Below the pieces are notes generated by a model. It was not told where the DNA came from. It did no database searches and saw only the letters and a program-made list of their open reading frames with translations. Of a stretch of 64,000 bases of DNA, positions 45,601 through 57,500 are shown one piece after another. A program made the translations under genes and the position numbers. How positions within the stretch are numbered: position 1 is the first letter of the stretch; each line of letters opens with the position of its first letter. Origin of the DNA: Rhynchonema sp. JSB1_4 (taxonomy: Eukaryota; Nematoda; Chromadorea; Monhysterida; Xyalidae); NCBI GenBank assembly GCA_030248065.1, contig JASAMV010002125.1:1-64000 (forward strand). Reading direction: 5' to 3'.

Positions 45601-48600
45601 AATTTTCGAGTTTAGGTACCAGCAATGACACTGACACCTGAGCGGGCTAACCTAAAATATAGGCGTTCCTGCCGTTCTGCCCCTGATTTAGATACCAGGA
45701 CGTCTTTCTGGCACCTAAATGTCTCTCCCGTGGCAGCCAGGTTTCATTTGATTGAAGCCGGACACCCAAATTCAGGTACGTGGACGCCGTGGGGTGTGTG
45801 GGGTCGGTGTTCAGTAACATGCGGCAACGGGCAACAAACACGTCGACGTTACTGCCCCGGTCTGTACCCGTGCGAGGGCAAAGACAGTGACGCGCAAACG
45901 TGCAATGAAAAATCGTGTTTCGCCATGTGGCAAGAATGGGGTAAGTGTGCGAAATTTTGTGTATGTGTCCTTCCTGACCGTCTCTCGATACAGGCCACTA
46001 TCGGTGCGATATTAATCTGTTCTGTTGTGCATTAACGATGCGTATTTCGAGGTGTTTTTACCGATGAGAGAAGACCAGTGCAAAGCAAACGTTGTTTTTC
46101 ATTCGCGCATGTACTGGCGGATCAAACGATTTCGTTAAAAACCGAAATTAATCCGAAAAAAACCGTTCCATCTAGGGTGTGGCGGTGTGGGGAAAAAAGG
46201 AAAAAAGACTCTGGCTGCCGGGAACATCGGTTTTTTTCAACACGTATCGGTTTTAGCTCCATGGTCACACTGCACCCGGTCATGTGGCGGCGGCACACGA
46301 CGTCGCATTCGTTTCTGCACGGGCCCCGGGCCGTGCCCGGCCATCACTCGGTCCGGATTTCGTACCATCACCTATTTTGCCGCCGAAGATGGACCGTGCG
46401 AAACGCAACCGTGCGCCAATCAGTGGCTGCCTTGGCAGGTTGGTTTGCCAAAATATTTTTATACGTACGCCGCATTTGGTTGCCTAAAACTTACACGTGA
46501 GTCCTTCAGAGGCTGTTACTGTGCTTTGAGGAGGTAGGGCGTCAGGCCGAAAGGTCAGTCAACCATAAACTGCTACATGCGCCTGAAATATCCACTCGGC
46601 AATGGCTAGATGCCTCATTCAACAATCTAGCTTTATAACCCCACTTCGGGTAACCCTTGGCCAGGATATTTTCGGAATCAATGCAGGGTAGTACTTGGGG
46701 GGGTGGGGGGGGTCCCCCCCCCCAATTCATCTATCTATCGTCAACACTTTTTGATTTCATCTATCTATCGTCAACACTTGTGGGCAAATCTATCTATCTT
46801 CAACAAATTCTGGGAACAATCTATCTATCGTCAACACATTTCGACCCCAAAATGGGCATTTTTGCCTCAAAATGGCTCAAAATTGGTATTTTTGTCCCAA
46901 ATAGGCAAAAAATCGCGCGCTACGCGCGGATTTAGTACATCTAAGTGCATTTTCATTAATATTTACACATTATTACCTACTTAGTACACCATACTATACC
47001 TTGATTTTTGGCGACCCCCCCCCCCACCATCTATCTATCGTCAACAAGTTTGGGTCGACCGCCCCCCCCCAGATTTCGGACTTGGGTCATCTATCTATCG
47101 TCAACACATTTCGGGTCCCAATCTATCTATCGTCAACACCCTGACCAAGTACTACACTGAATCAATGTACGATTTTTTTTACCAAATTTGGTCCTTTTTA
47201 GCAAGTGGTATTTGACACACAGGCATGGACGTTGTGCTCAGCATCTTGCGGTCCTGGCCGTCGAGAGCGAACGCGTGTGTGCCCGACGACCAGAGACAGT
47301 GAGCTTTTTTTGGTTCTGTTTCTCTAAAAATTTTATCTGAATTTTGCCAAATGATTGTGTACATCGTTTTCGTTACATCGCTCGCAGAGTTTTTTCAGCA
47401 ATGCGCACTGTTGACAGAGCAAAGTGGCACCACATCCTTTGTAAAGTGACCAAACACGAGTCTGGTTCTGGGACCAATACCCACTTGGCGTGATGGGTAT
47501 CAACTTAGGGTATATCTCGTCCTCAACCTCTAGCCTTGGTTCCCAAAGTAGCACAATGCAAATACCTGCCGTTAATGGGGAAAATTAGCCAACAAGCCCC
47601 ACGGCTGAGCACTTCTTTTACCAACATCTGTCACCGTCGTTATCATCACAGATCATGTTGCCACATCCAATTGTGTCGGTCTGCCCATCGAGTCCGAAGT
47701 GTGCGAGCGTCTGTCGTGTCGCAAGGAATGGCAACAATGGATGGCTTGGTCTGTGTGCAGCGCCACGTGCGGCGGCGGCGAGCGCAAACGCACTCGGCTT
47801 TGCAACGGTCGGTTTTTCTTACGATGCACACGGTTTTTTTACCAGGGCACCATTGGTTCTCAATTGATCAATCATTCATTAATTGTCGGTAATTGTCGTC
47901 GAATGTTACCTTCTAATTTGTTCAGGCGTCGGCGCCCTTCCTTGTATCGGCGAGCCAGCGCTGGGCGACCAATCTGAACGGTGCAATCTGCAATTGTGTC
48001 CACCGAGTGATGCCAAATGGAATGATTGGGGCCCGTGGACGGTGTGCACCAGATCATGTGGTGGTGGACTCAAACAAAGGACGCGCATTTGCAATGGTTG
48101 GTGCGATTGCTTTTAGTATCTTGAAAAATACGCGGTAAACTTTTTCGTCTTGTCGCCTACCGCTCTGGGCTGTTGCTGCGAACATCTTTTCTGGTCGCCT
48201 GGTGGCACTAAACCAGGTTCGGTGTTAGGTTTTGATGCATTTGGCCTGAGCTTGAGCTTCCTAAAATGGTTAACGTGCCTTCGTTTCGCAGGTGACGGTC
48301 TGCCCAAACCAGTGACATTGTGTCCCGGTGGTGTGCCGCAGTCAAGTGACAGCCAGCCGTGCAATCCGGAAGCGTGCGATGGACCACGTGCCTGGTCGAA
48401 TTGGGGTGCCTGGTCGGTGTGCAGCGCCACATGCGGCGGTGGCGATCGCAAACGTACTCGGCTATGTAACGGTCGGAAAGTTTTTTGTGTTTTCAGATTT
48501 CAGTGAATCTAGTTGTGTTATTTCGGGCGCCGCAGGATGTCATATCACCCCTCCCATGACCGAACAATGTGTGGGGGCTTGTTGGTGTTGTTAATCATCT

Positions 48601-50061
48601 GAACGGTCAGTGGCCTGGGCCCGGTCCACAGGAACCGAATTACCCTTAAAGTAAACCTAAATATAAACGCAAACATAAACGAGACAATGACAAATGAAAA
48701 AAGCGAGCGATTTTCTCTCACGGTTAAGGTTGGGCTCGGCTAGGCTAAGGTAATTCTGCTCCTGTGAAAGATGTGTTGTTGAACATCTAATTTGTTCAGG
48801 CGTCGGCACCCTTCCTTGTATCGGCGAGCCAGCGCTGGGCGACCAATCTGAACGCTGCAATCTGCAATTGTGTCCACCGAGTGATGGCCAATGGAAGGAG
48901 TGGGGCCCGTGGACAGTGTGCACCAGGTCATGTGGTGGTGGACTCAAACGAAGGACTCGTATCTGCAATGGTTGGTGCCGGATTTTTTGCAATTTTTTGG
49001 CTAGCAAATCTAACGGCCAAGAAATGCCAGAATAACAGAACGCCACCTGGAGAGTAAGCCTGGTTAAAAAAGTGGTTTATGCGCCCTGATTGTTCTTGGC
49101 GGTCGCGTCTGGCACTGTTTATACCGCTTTGCATGTTGCTGTGGTAATCTGTTCGGGTCACAATCTCTCCGAAGATCCTTTCCATATTTCCAGCAACAGA
49201 ATCGTTAGGTTTTTGATGCGTGGGTCCTCAGCCTGCCCTGAACTGCTGTGTAAATGAAACAGCTATAAAAACTGCTGATGGAAATGAAAATTGTGAAGAT
49301 CGCGTTTCCCCGTTTTCGCAGGTGACGGTTTGCCCAAGCCAGTGACATTGTGTCCCGGTGGTGTGCCCCAGGCGAGTGATAGCCAGCCGTGCAATGCACA
49401 AATCTGCAATGGACCACGAGCCTGGACTGATTGGGGTGCCTGGTCGGCGTGCAGCGCCACATGCGGCGGTGGAAAGAGGAAACGCTCTCGATTGTGCAGA
49501 GAAAGTACGTCTCTCTGGCTTGGATTTTTTTAATTTGATTGTATACAGGCAGATATTTTGTTGCGTTCCATCTCTCTCAATGGCGCGCACTTGTGCGCGC
49601 AGCAAGAGACATTTTAAGCCAACAGTGAGATGTTCGTGATGTTTTTTGGAAGTCAATTGGCCAGAGATGAATCGGCAGCGACGAGGCCTGGCACCTCGCC
49701 TGTCTTGTGTGTGTTTGTACACAAAGCTCGCATCATTTTGGATATCGGTGCCACATCAGCCCACCAAGTTCACATCTATGAGATCACACGATGTTAGCGA
49801 AGCGGGTTGCATGTAAACTTGACCTGTCTGGAGGTTGGGATCTTAAAGCAGCTCTGACATGCATTCTAGTTCGGGAAATGCACCGACATGCAGGCATGAA
49901 TGCATGTTATAACACGAATTGCATTTTTACTATATGTTGATATTGTCATTTCAGCCAACGGCATTCTGCGAGCAGCTGTGTTTTGTCCGGGCGGACTGGG
50001 TGGCGGCGGTTTCATGGAATCGTGCAACATTCAACCTTGTCCAACCAGAGATCTATTGTAA
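42608..50061 (+). CDS. Secreted thrombospondin type 1 repeat protein, 11 exons, 543 aa, nine TSP1 domains
   Basis: Exons: 42608-42680, 44812-44979, 45776-45940, 46257-46438, 47223-47298, 47652-47807, 47926-48096, 48292-48471, 48800-48970, 49322-49504, 49955-50061 (TAA). All but one of the joints are phase 1 and all agree; the joint after exon 4 is phase 0. Exon 1 encodes a signal peptide ([20 protein letters not shown], then ISDA) and joins in phase to the first TSP1 exon; this link is inferred from phase and position only. Nine TSP1 modules follow, with tryptophan ladders (WAQW, WTPWGVW) suited to C-mannosylation, CSx[11 protein letters not shown] motifs suited to O-fucosylation, and paired cysteines ending each module (CNAHKC, CNEKSC, CETQPC, CERLSC, CNLQLC and so on). 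No protease, EGF or membrane segment is seen, so the product looks like a small secreted or matrix protein rather than ADAMTS or semaphorin 5. Exons 7-8 and 9-10 are a recent tandem duplication. The gene cannot be matched to one named orthologue. Confidence 0.88.
42704..43446. mobile_element. TACCGTAAAAACCTAAAT element in TSP1 intron 1
   Basis: It starts TACCGTAAAAACCTAAATA and ends TATTTAGGTTTTTACGGTA, with iterated GGGGGGCTCTATT motifs. It starts about 24 bases after the signal-peptide exon. A degraded CAGTGTAGTTCCTGG MITE (from 42920) is nested inside. Ends of the same family are at 37030-37075, 38395-38510 and 39590-39680. Confidence 0.7.
43523..43801. mobile_element. Shortened CAGTGTAGTTCC MITE
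   Basis: The ends are CAGTGTAGTTCC and CCAGGAACTACACTG. It keeps the AGGTCAATGTTCTC..AAAGTCGCCAAAATACCC core but lacks the left iterons, and its right iterons read GAGGTACACTAATTTCCCC. Confidence 0.7.
43849..44662. mobile_element. GGGTAGGGTACC-family MITE with nested MITE
   Basis: The ends are CAGTGCTGTGGCT and AGCCACAGCACTG, with a perfect GGTAGCCC duplication on both sides. GGGCGGGTAGGGTA(C/G) is iterated on both sides. It is interrupted by 43991-44375. Confidence 0.9.
43991..44375. mobile_element. GGTACACTAACCGCCGCG-family MITE, nested, complete
   Basis: 385 bp with CAGTGTAGTTCCTGG and CCAGGAACTACACTG ends, and target copies GGTACAAC and GATACAAC (7 of 8). The best-preserved full-length member of the family. 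Confidence 0.92.
45113..45452. mobile_element. GCTAGCTTTCTTGC-family MITE, complete
   Basis: 340 bp with CAGTGATGTGGTTGG and CAACTACATCACTG ends and a perfect TCTGGCAC duplication. It lies in TSP1 intron 2. Reference copy for 2075-2423 and 29298-29663. Confidence 0.92.
46684..47159. mobile_element. ATCTATCTATCGTCAACA-family MITE
   Basis: 476 bp with CAGGGTAGTACTTGG and CCAAGTACTACACTG ends and a perfect AATCAATG duplication. The 18-mer iteron occurs about seven times in direct orientation. The centre has CGCGCG-CTA-CGCGCG (46914-46928). It lies in TSP1 intron 4, 64 bases before exon 5. Confidence 0.92.
47926..49504 (+). repeat. Tandem duplication of two TSP1 exons
   Basis: Exons 47926-48096 and 48292-48471 are repeated as 48800-48970 and 49322-49504, with 171-base exons of equal length and near-identical sequence, including intron edges (CTAATTTGTTCAG, TTTTCGCAG or TTTCGCAG). 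The intervening introns differ in length. Confidence 0.9.
48536..48594 (+). CDS. Possible alternative terminal exon of the TSP1 gene
   Basis: After a CGCCGCAG acceptor an exon in the phase required by the preceding donor (exon ending 48471) reads [19 protein letters not shown] and then TAA. The TEQCxxxC pattern is how TSP1 modules end, so splicing here would close the seventh TSP1 module and give a shorter secreted isoform of about 410 aa. It lies between the two halves of the exon 7-8/9-10 duplication, so it could equally be the relic of an older last exon. No transcript evidence is available. Confidence 0.4.
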
Positions 50062-50380
50062 ACAACACGCGTGTGATTGTTGATGTCTTCAATTGTGCCA
50101 GAGTTTGATTCTTTTATTTTTTATGCTCTTTCTGTGGACATTTTCCGGTCGAACCGTTTTATCTTTCTTTTTGGACTGCAGCGTTTGCATAGCTTTTCAT
50201 TTTGTTTCCTTTTTCTGTCTTCTTTTTTGACTTGTTTCATTTATCTGACCACGTACGGGTAGTCTTTTTGAGCACTGGTTGATGCTTTATTTTCTTCACG
50301 CTTTTGTGATCACGTTGAACAGGTGATGCGACCTAATTTTTAATTTTTAATTATGTAATGCCGTAATGGGCAGGTGTAAC

Positions 50381-50396
50381 AATAAAAAGCTTTATT
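50381..50396. terminator. Poly(A) signals for convergent genes
   Basis: AATAAA at 50381-50386 on the plus strand lies 320 bases after the TSP1 stop codon. TTTATT immediately follows (50391-50396), giving AATAAA on the minus strand for the convergent LMO7-like gene, about 1.1 kb past its stop. The two signals overlap back to back, so the 3' ends may nearly touch or overlap. Confidence 0.5.
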
Positions 50397-51204
50397 TTAA
50401 TTGGTACCAGTTTTGTTCGCAATGTTCTGAATTAGAAACCAAATTATAGATGAACAATCTACCAAAAGTAACAACTAAACAAATTAAGGGTATACATTTT
50501 TATGCTTGTATACTGCGCTAAATAAGGCTAGGGTATATTTGTTTGGCTGATTTCAATAGAACGGAAAATTTTGAACAAACGGAAATAATGTTCCAATGCG
50601 GTAGACGTGAAAAAATATAAACGCCGAAAATGTTTAGAACCAATTTGTTTTGCATGTGTGGATTACAGTAACGCGTAACATATACCTTCAGTTTAAAAAG
50701 AATCAAAACTGTATGTACACAAAATGGCAAATATAGATTTTCCGGTATTGAAAAATGAATGTGAAAAGTCAAAAACCATCGTAGAATTCTTGTCATCAAA
50801 ACGTTCTGTCGTACGTGACCACTGCTCAAACTTCGCTGTACTTCCATCCAGCTGAAACTGCATTCGATTGTTTTACGCACCCAACCACAAGTGCAACCAT
50901 TGTAGACCAAGGGATGTGTCAACTTTGAAGGCAAGCCCTACGACCAGGTTTAGGTTTATACCAACGTTGTCAGCTGACGCAGCAACTGTTGATGTTTCAT
51001 GCAAACGCAGCAGGATGTCTGTTGTCGACAATGTCGTCGCGCCACAGATTACACGCACCCCACGCGTGTTTCACAGCAGAATTTGCACGAACCACGCAAC
51101 AGTTGCGTTGATGACAATGGCAATAACCACCGACTAGGACACCACGTTTGGGTTACAGCAAGGCAAAGTCCAACCAATCTTAGTCTTACCTACAGGATGA
51201 ACGA

Positions 51205-51445
51205 TTTATCAAAGTTGGTGATCGGATCGGACCTGCCTTGGTCACGTGCGACTTTTGGATACGAAGAAGTTTAGTGATACTATTAATTTCTACCATTTAA
51301 AAGCTATTAATTGAATACAACCTCAATGCTGATCAAAATTTTAGTATGTAGCTGACTCCAGTAATTCTCTTAATATACGAAATGCAAAAATCGCTCGTGA
51401 CCAAGACACGTCCCATCCGATCCGATCAGCAAGTTTTACATATCG
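51205..51445. mobile_element. Palindromic MITE, second copy 55995-56206
   Basis: The ends read ATCAAAGTTGGTGATCGGATCGGACC..TTGGTCACGTG and, inverted, CGTGACCAAG..CCGATCCGATCAGCAAG (each continuous piece 20 bases or fewer here). The copy at 55995-56206 in the LMO7-like gene has the same layout. Single ends occur at 8255-8305 and 16550-16600. Confidence 0.65.
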
Positions 51446-51509
51446 CTCTATCTGGTCGTGAAGATGCCCGCCTTCAAGTTTGGCACACCGTTTCCAAAAA
51501 AACGATGAA

Positions 51510-54500
51510 TCAACCTTCGTCATTCGAATAACACGCCGAACAGTGCAGTTTGCCGGCGCGCACGCGCACATCGGCGCCGGTGATGCCATTGCCCAATTGG
51601 GTGCCACACACGGAACAGTGGAAACACGACAGATGGTAGAAGAGGGAAAGGGATTCGATGATCATCGCTGCACCGCGACCTGAAACGCACCAATTGGGTA
51701 GAGACGCAGAATGTCGCAGAATGTGAGGTGCTGAAGGCCGTATGAACTTTTCAGGCCGAAGCGAACGCCCTGGATGGATGCCCTTCATCGGTGTCGGCAA
51801 ACGTTTGTCTTGACTCTTGACTGTATCTTGCGGTAGAATTTTAGAGCACTAATTTTGAGCATTGTAAAAGTTGTTCATCGGGTATGAGGCATAGTCAACG
51901 TCAGATCAATAACGTAACGATACGATTGAACGATGCGCTATACTGTGTATTCCGTGTTTCATAACGTTCGAGGGCCAAACGTGTGTTCGGCATGAAGACT
52001 GTGAATGAAGCTGGGTTGAGGTGTGACACTAACCCAATTCGTGTTTGCAATGCGAGCACTTCTGCTTGCCGCTGACGGACAGCATCGGTTCGCCACCATC
52101 GGGGTTGATCTCATCGTTCACCGATGTCTGATCGATTGGCTGATCGATCGGTGTCGAATCGTGATGATTGATCATCGATTGATGCTGTTGTTGGTATTGA
52201 TTGTGTCCGCCGCGGCTCGACGACCGTCGCTGAATGGCGTCCGTGTAGGGCGGCGGCGACCGCGAGCGGCCGCGCGATCCGTTGTTCGCATTATCGATTA
52301 TTGATTTGTTGTTGCTGTTGTTGATCATTGATGGTTGATTATGGCTGCCCGCGGCGGACATGGCCGATTGTTCACTCAGTCGTTGATGTTGTTCAACCAT
52401 CCAGTGATCGTTGGTGTTCGACTGTTGATTAGCGGTCGCCGCCATGTTCAACAATCGAAGTTCGGTGTTGTTCTGATGTTGTTGTTGTTCGTGTTGTTGT
52501 TGTTGTTGCGCGAGTCCCGGAATTTCGGTTTGCGAGAAGTTGATCTGTTTCTGCACATGTCCATAGGGCGTGTTGTTTTGATCGTTGTTGATCACGCCAG
52601 CAGCAGCCTTCTTCTGCTGATTGGCGATCGCATCGGTGATTATCGATTGATCGATTCGACTGATCGATTGATTCGCTGTTGTTGCAGGGTGACCAATCGA
52701 TGAGCGATCGGCCGACAACGGACGTGGATTGGCCTGTTGTTTGATCACCTGATAGCGCTCGCGCACCACGTCCTTGTTTTGCTGAAATGACAAAATGTGC
52801 GAATGTGAAAGTTGGATATACTCACGTCGTGGACACCATCTGAGCGTTGGGTCTCCGGCTGCTATCAAACATGATAATGCATCAGATATGATATGTGCAT
52901 CATGCGCACATATGCGATAGACACTCAATTCTCTGGAGATAGTGCGTGTTGTAGAGCGCCGCTGTCGTTAGACATCTTGGAGCAAAGCAAGAGCTCGCTA
53001 TCAAGACGCGATCGTCTTTATGCAAGAGGGAAGTCACAGTTCATGCGCATATGGGCTTGAATTCATGAAGAAAGCACACCACGGAGAAAGATAGGTATAG
53101 GCACTGTGGTATTATGCATGGGAAACACCAACCAAAATGGACGGTTTGCCGGCGTGTCCCTGATCGTGCAAGACAACGTCCCCGCCATCGTCGTACTTGT
53201 TCAGGGAACGACTCATCGGGGAAGGCAGACTCTGCAAGTGATAGGAGGACAAAGGGTGGGAAAGGTAGTGGGGTCACGTGATTCATGTTACAGGGAGAGT
53301 CATTATGACGTATAAATTTAGCTCGCAATTGCGTGTACACTGAAGCTATGCGTGAGCCCTGTTGGATAAGACAGTGCCCGAACGGGATCCCGATCCTAAA
53401 CGCGGTGACAATCGCGTTCCATCACTGCGGATAGGGCGGAGAAATATTCTTCGGTTCGCCTCTGCGCAAAATCTGGGAAATCTTTGGCATCGAACCACAC
53501 ATAGCGCTTCAAAACATTCGGGGTTTCGTTTGACATAACAAAGCAGACGCTGGCAGGTACACCTAGACGTGGCCAATTGCACCCATGGTACACGTATATA
53601 CCCACAATATGTATGTATAATAGTGCAGCAGAATGAAAAAGCAACATGCATACATTGTACCTACCAATACCTGAGTAGTGTTTTTCGCAATAAGGAAACA
53701 GAGAATGAAATGAAATGAATGTGTTGTACGTGTTTTTGTGCATGCACGTGCTTAAAATCGACCTTGTGAAAAGTGTGCATGCTGCGCGATGTTATCTTTT
53801 TATAAAAGGAATGCATTACATCGACGGAAAGTAGTTGAACAACGCCAGCAGCCACACTAAAAAGTCATGTTGTTGTGTTTTGTGTTTGCGTACTGTGTCA
53901 TCGGTCTGCACACACAGGGTTACTAATCACGCACGTGGCCAAAGGCAGGTGACAAACAATGTGAAAATTGCACCACCAAAAAATAGGGCAAAATGTGAAG
54001 CGACCCTCCCTGTCATTGCATACCTTATCCGATTGCCTGCCACGACTGTCGAGCGATGCTACGCTGCTCTGCAACACACATGCCGTCATCAAAAATAGGC
54101 ATGCAGTTAGGTATATATAGGGATAAAATGAAACATCAGCCAGCCATACATACCTGTGGACTGGCACTCGATGCAAGTCCGTCGCTGGCATGGTGCAGTC
54201 CCATGTCATAGTTGCGCAGCAGGGTCGGCGCGGGCGCGTGTCGTCGCGTGTTGTACGCGTCCGGCGAACTGTCGCGCGTGCTGCCGCGTTGTGAACGCGA
54301 CCCGCATTCTGCAATCAATTCTGTCGTTTGTTGATAACCACCAATCGCCCGTTGCTGGCATCTGGGTTATGGCTGATTTTGACTTACTCACATCACGATT
54401 TTGTATGTTACACGGCACTGTGAAACATCAGATAGCCAGCTGTGCACTGGTGTGCGTAACATACAAGTGTTATTCGCACAGCGCACAACGTCAAATCATG

Positions 54501-57500
54501 GTGCCATATCGCAAAGTGCGTGTCCCGACCACTACGACCAACATGTGATTGTCTACATCCCCGCCCAACCCGAACCAACCCGATGGCGCCTTGCTCGACG
54601 ACCCATTCACCGAACTGCGTTCCGATTCGGGCACAAAGTCGGTCAGTCGTCCAATCGTGCGATCGGCCGGCTGCCAGTGCGACACGCGATAGTCGACGTC
54701 CGGCGGCAGTCGACGCTGGTGCTGTTTGATGGACTCCCTTTCAGCATCAGGGATGAAATCGACGATTCGACCCGGCTTGTGCTGCAGAATCGGATCGCCG
54801 CCGGTTGTTGCTGGTTGGGGCGATCGATTGACAACTGTTGCTGAATGGTGTTGTTGTCGATGGTCAACGTCACCATCCGCCGATGAGCCGGCCATTGGAC
54901 GATGCGCTGGACGACCCGCACCTGCAGCAACCATACACATGACCAGCGTAAATTTGGCGATCGGTTGGGTCCGATGTTATGTTGTCTTGTCACTATTGGA
55001 ACTTGGAACAAAAAACATTTTGCCACACCAATTTTAACCTGCGTAAAACTTGTTTATTGGCTGCGAATGTGAATTACTTTTACGCTGGTCAAATTACTTG
55101 TATCAGTAGATCTTAATACAAAACAGTCGCGTGACGAATTGCCGTTTTCTCTTTCGTTTCATTCCGACACGGCGCCCCCAACTGACCGGGATTGTGCATC
55201 GGTTGTGTCTGCCAGTTGCGTCGTGTCTGCTGTCGTCGCGTGGCCCTGAATTGTTGGTAGTCGTCCGGTTTCGGCGTCTGATCGAACAATTGACGTTTCG
55301 AATCGAACTCGACGCTGATTGGCGGGCTGATTGGTGACGGCGAATGTTGTTGTTGTTGTTGCTGTTGAATTTTGGTCGTGGTCGCGGTCGCACGCGGCGT
55401 TTCTAAACGTCATACGCACATTACGCGTTAAATTCAATGAAAGAGAAAGCACAACACAACGCACCTCCCGAGTGAACGCGTTTGATGTGCATGTCGATGG
55501 CGCCGAGTCGCGTCGCTTCATGAATGACGTGATTGATTTTGGCCAGATATTTCTCCTCCACATTTTCGCCGTTGATCTCAATCAGCTCGTCGTTGATCTG
55601 CAAGTTCGCCTTGTCCGCCGGCGTACCTGCGAGCAATTGGTAAAAAATGTTTTATTTTTTTTCCGACGAGTGCCGCTCTCAATATATTAATCGGTTGGTC
55701 CACTCGAAACAGTTCGGCATGTTCGTGATCATGAAAGCATCGCCAAGTTTCATACGGAACCAAATGTTTCAAAATGAGGCAACACACGCCAATGCACCCA
55801 CCAACGACCACACTAGCGACCGTCACCGGTTCGTGCTTTCCCTTGCCGCCCTTGACCGTGAAGCCGAAACCCTTCTCACTATTTGGTCGCAGTTGAATTG
55901 AGATCGTCAGATATTCGGCATTCGCCTGCTAATTGTGTAAAATTTCATAATGTTTTTTTGGGCTTGTTGTCAGTGTGTTTACAGGTACAGTAGCGGTATC
56001 AAACTTGATGATTGGATTTGATCTCATTTGGTCACGTGTGTAACTTTTTACGAATTTAAGATACTCGAGATTATTACAGATGTTTGCCAACTGTAGAAGT
56101 TGTTCCCTAGATAACTAAACGAACCTAGCAGCATTAATAAATCTCGAAATATCTTTGAAAAGTGACAGTCACGCGACTAAGATCGATCCGATCACAACTT
56201 TTTATTTCTGTCCCATCAACCTGGGTATGCGTATAACTACATAAGTTCAACAAAAACATTTCACACCTTTTTCGCGTCACTCTTCTGCTGATAGGTCCAC
56301 TGCTTGCGTTCGGTGCTGTAGGATCGCATCGTGGTCTCGGTGGTGGTGCGTATCTCGACCTTGTGTGTGGTCGTCGACTGTTGCTGCTGCTGATGTTTCA
56401 CGCCGGCCGCAGCAGCTGTGGTTTGGCGTTGTTGTTGATGATGTTTCATGTTAGTCTGATTCACACCATTAACGAGCGGAGGACTTTCGGGCGGCGGACA
56501 TTGCGGAGGTGGAGGAGGAATGTCGTCACCTGAACATTGCGACTGCAATCACAGAAACATCACATTCTACAAACATTCAATTGTGACAAGCCATAAAAGT
56601 GGTCGACTAGAACAACTTTTTTGCCGGTCGCAACTGGTGCGCGTGAACTGCGCATTCACAAAGTACACTATATGTTTACAACTTGAACAAACACGAACAA
56701 ACTCCGTCCGCGCGAAACCAGTCAAAAGTTTATGTGGCCGAAAATAAACCATCAGCTACGTAAATCTGCTGGTGTGTTGTGCCAACCCTTGGTGTCATGT
56801 TTGAGATGTTGCATCCTCGAGGAGAGACTGTCCCGATTGGTGCCGAGGCCCGAGTCGACCGTCTCCTCCGACATTGTGTGTTGCGTGCGGATGGGGGTCG
56901 CGAAACGACGTTGGGATTCGAATTTGGTATTCGACATCGATATCGATTGGTGTTGTTGTGGTGGTCGCGTGTTGATGATCGGTGATTGCGTACTGCCACC
57001 GCCGATACCTGACGTTCGAGAAAACGCTTTTCAGCTCGTCGTTTGTGTTATTTGATTCAAATGGCCATCTGGTGCATTCGCACTGACGGTGACCTGATGC
57101 ACCGTCCGTACTTTTTATATGTGAAAAGAATTAGAAATGGGTGACCATAAAATCGCTGCTCAATTCGCACGACGATTCAATAGATGGTGGCCATTAGCTG
57201 AGAAAATCAAACATTCGGCACAAAATGTGTCAGAGTCGAAAATTTTGGTGAACGATCACCTCAACGGTTTAGCGTAAGCTTCAAAACTATCATTCTGCAA
57301 CTCACTTATTGTCAAGACCGATCGGTACTGGGCCATACCAACTACTGTGGTTGTGTTTTCCGTTCACGAATCAATATCACAGGGTTTGAATAAATTTCAA
57401 AGGAATCTTGAAAAGACATGGTCAGAATGGGGTTTGTTTGCATCAACATGAATGTTCGATTTGGGGCGGCCGCCATTTGATGAAGGGACTTTTCTGGCGA

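Larger units (their letters stand above)
50062..51509. other. Convergent intergenic region
   Basis: A/T-rich 3' flanks with facing poly(A) signals near 50381-50396 and a palindromic repeat at 51205-51445. No coding exon is supportable. Confidence 0.5.
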
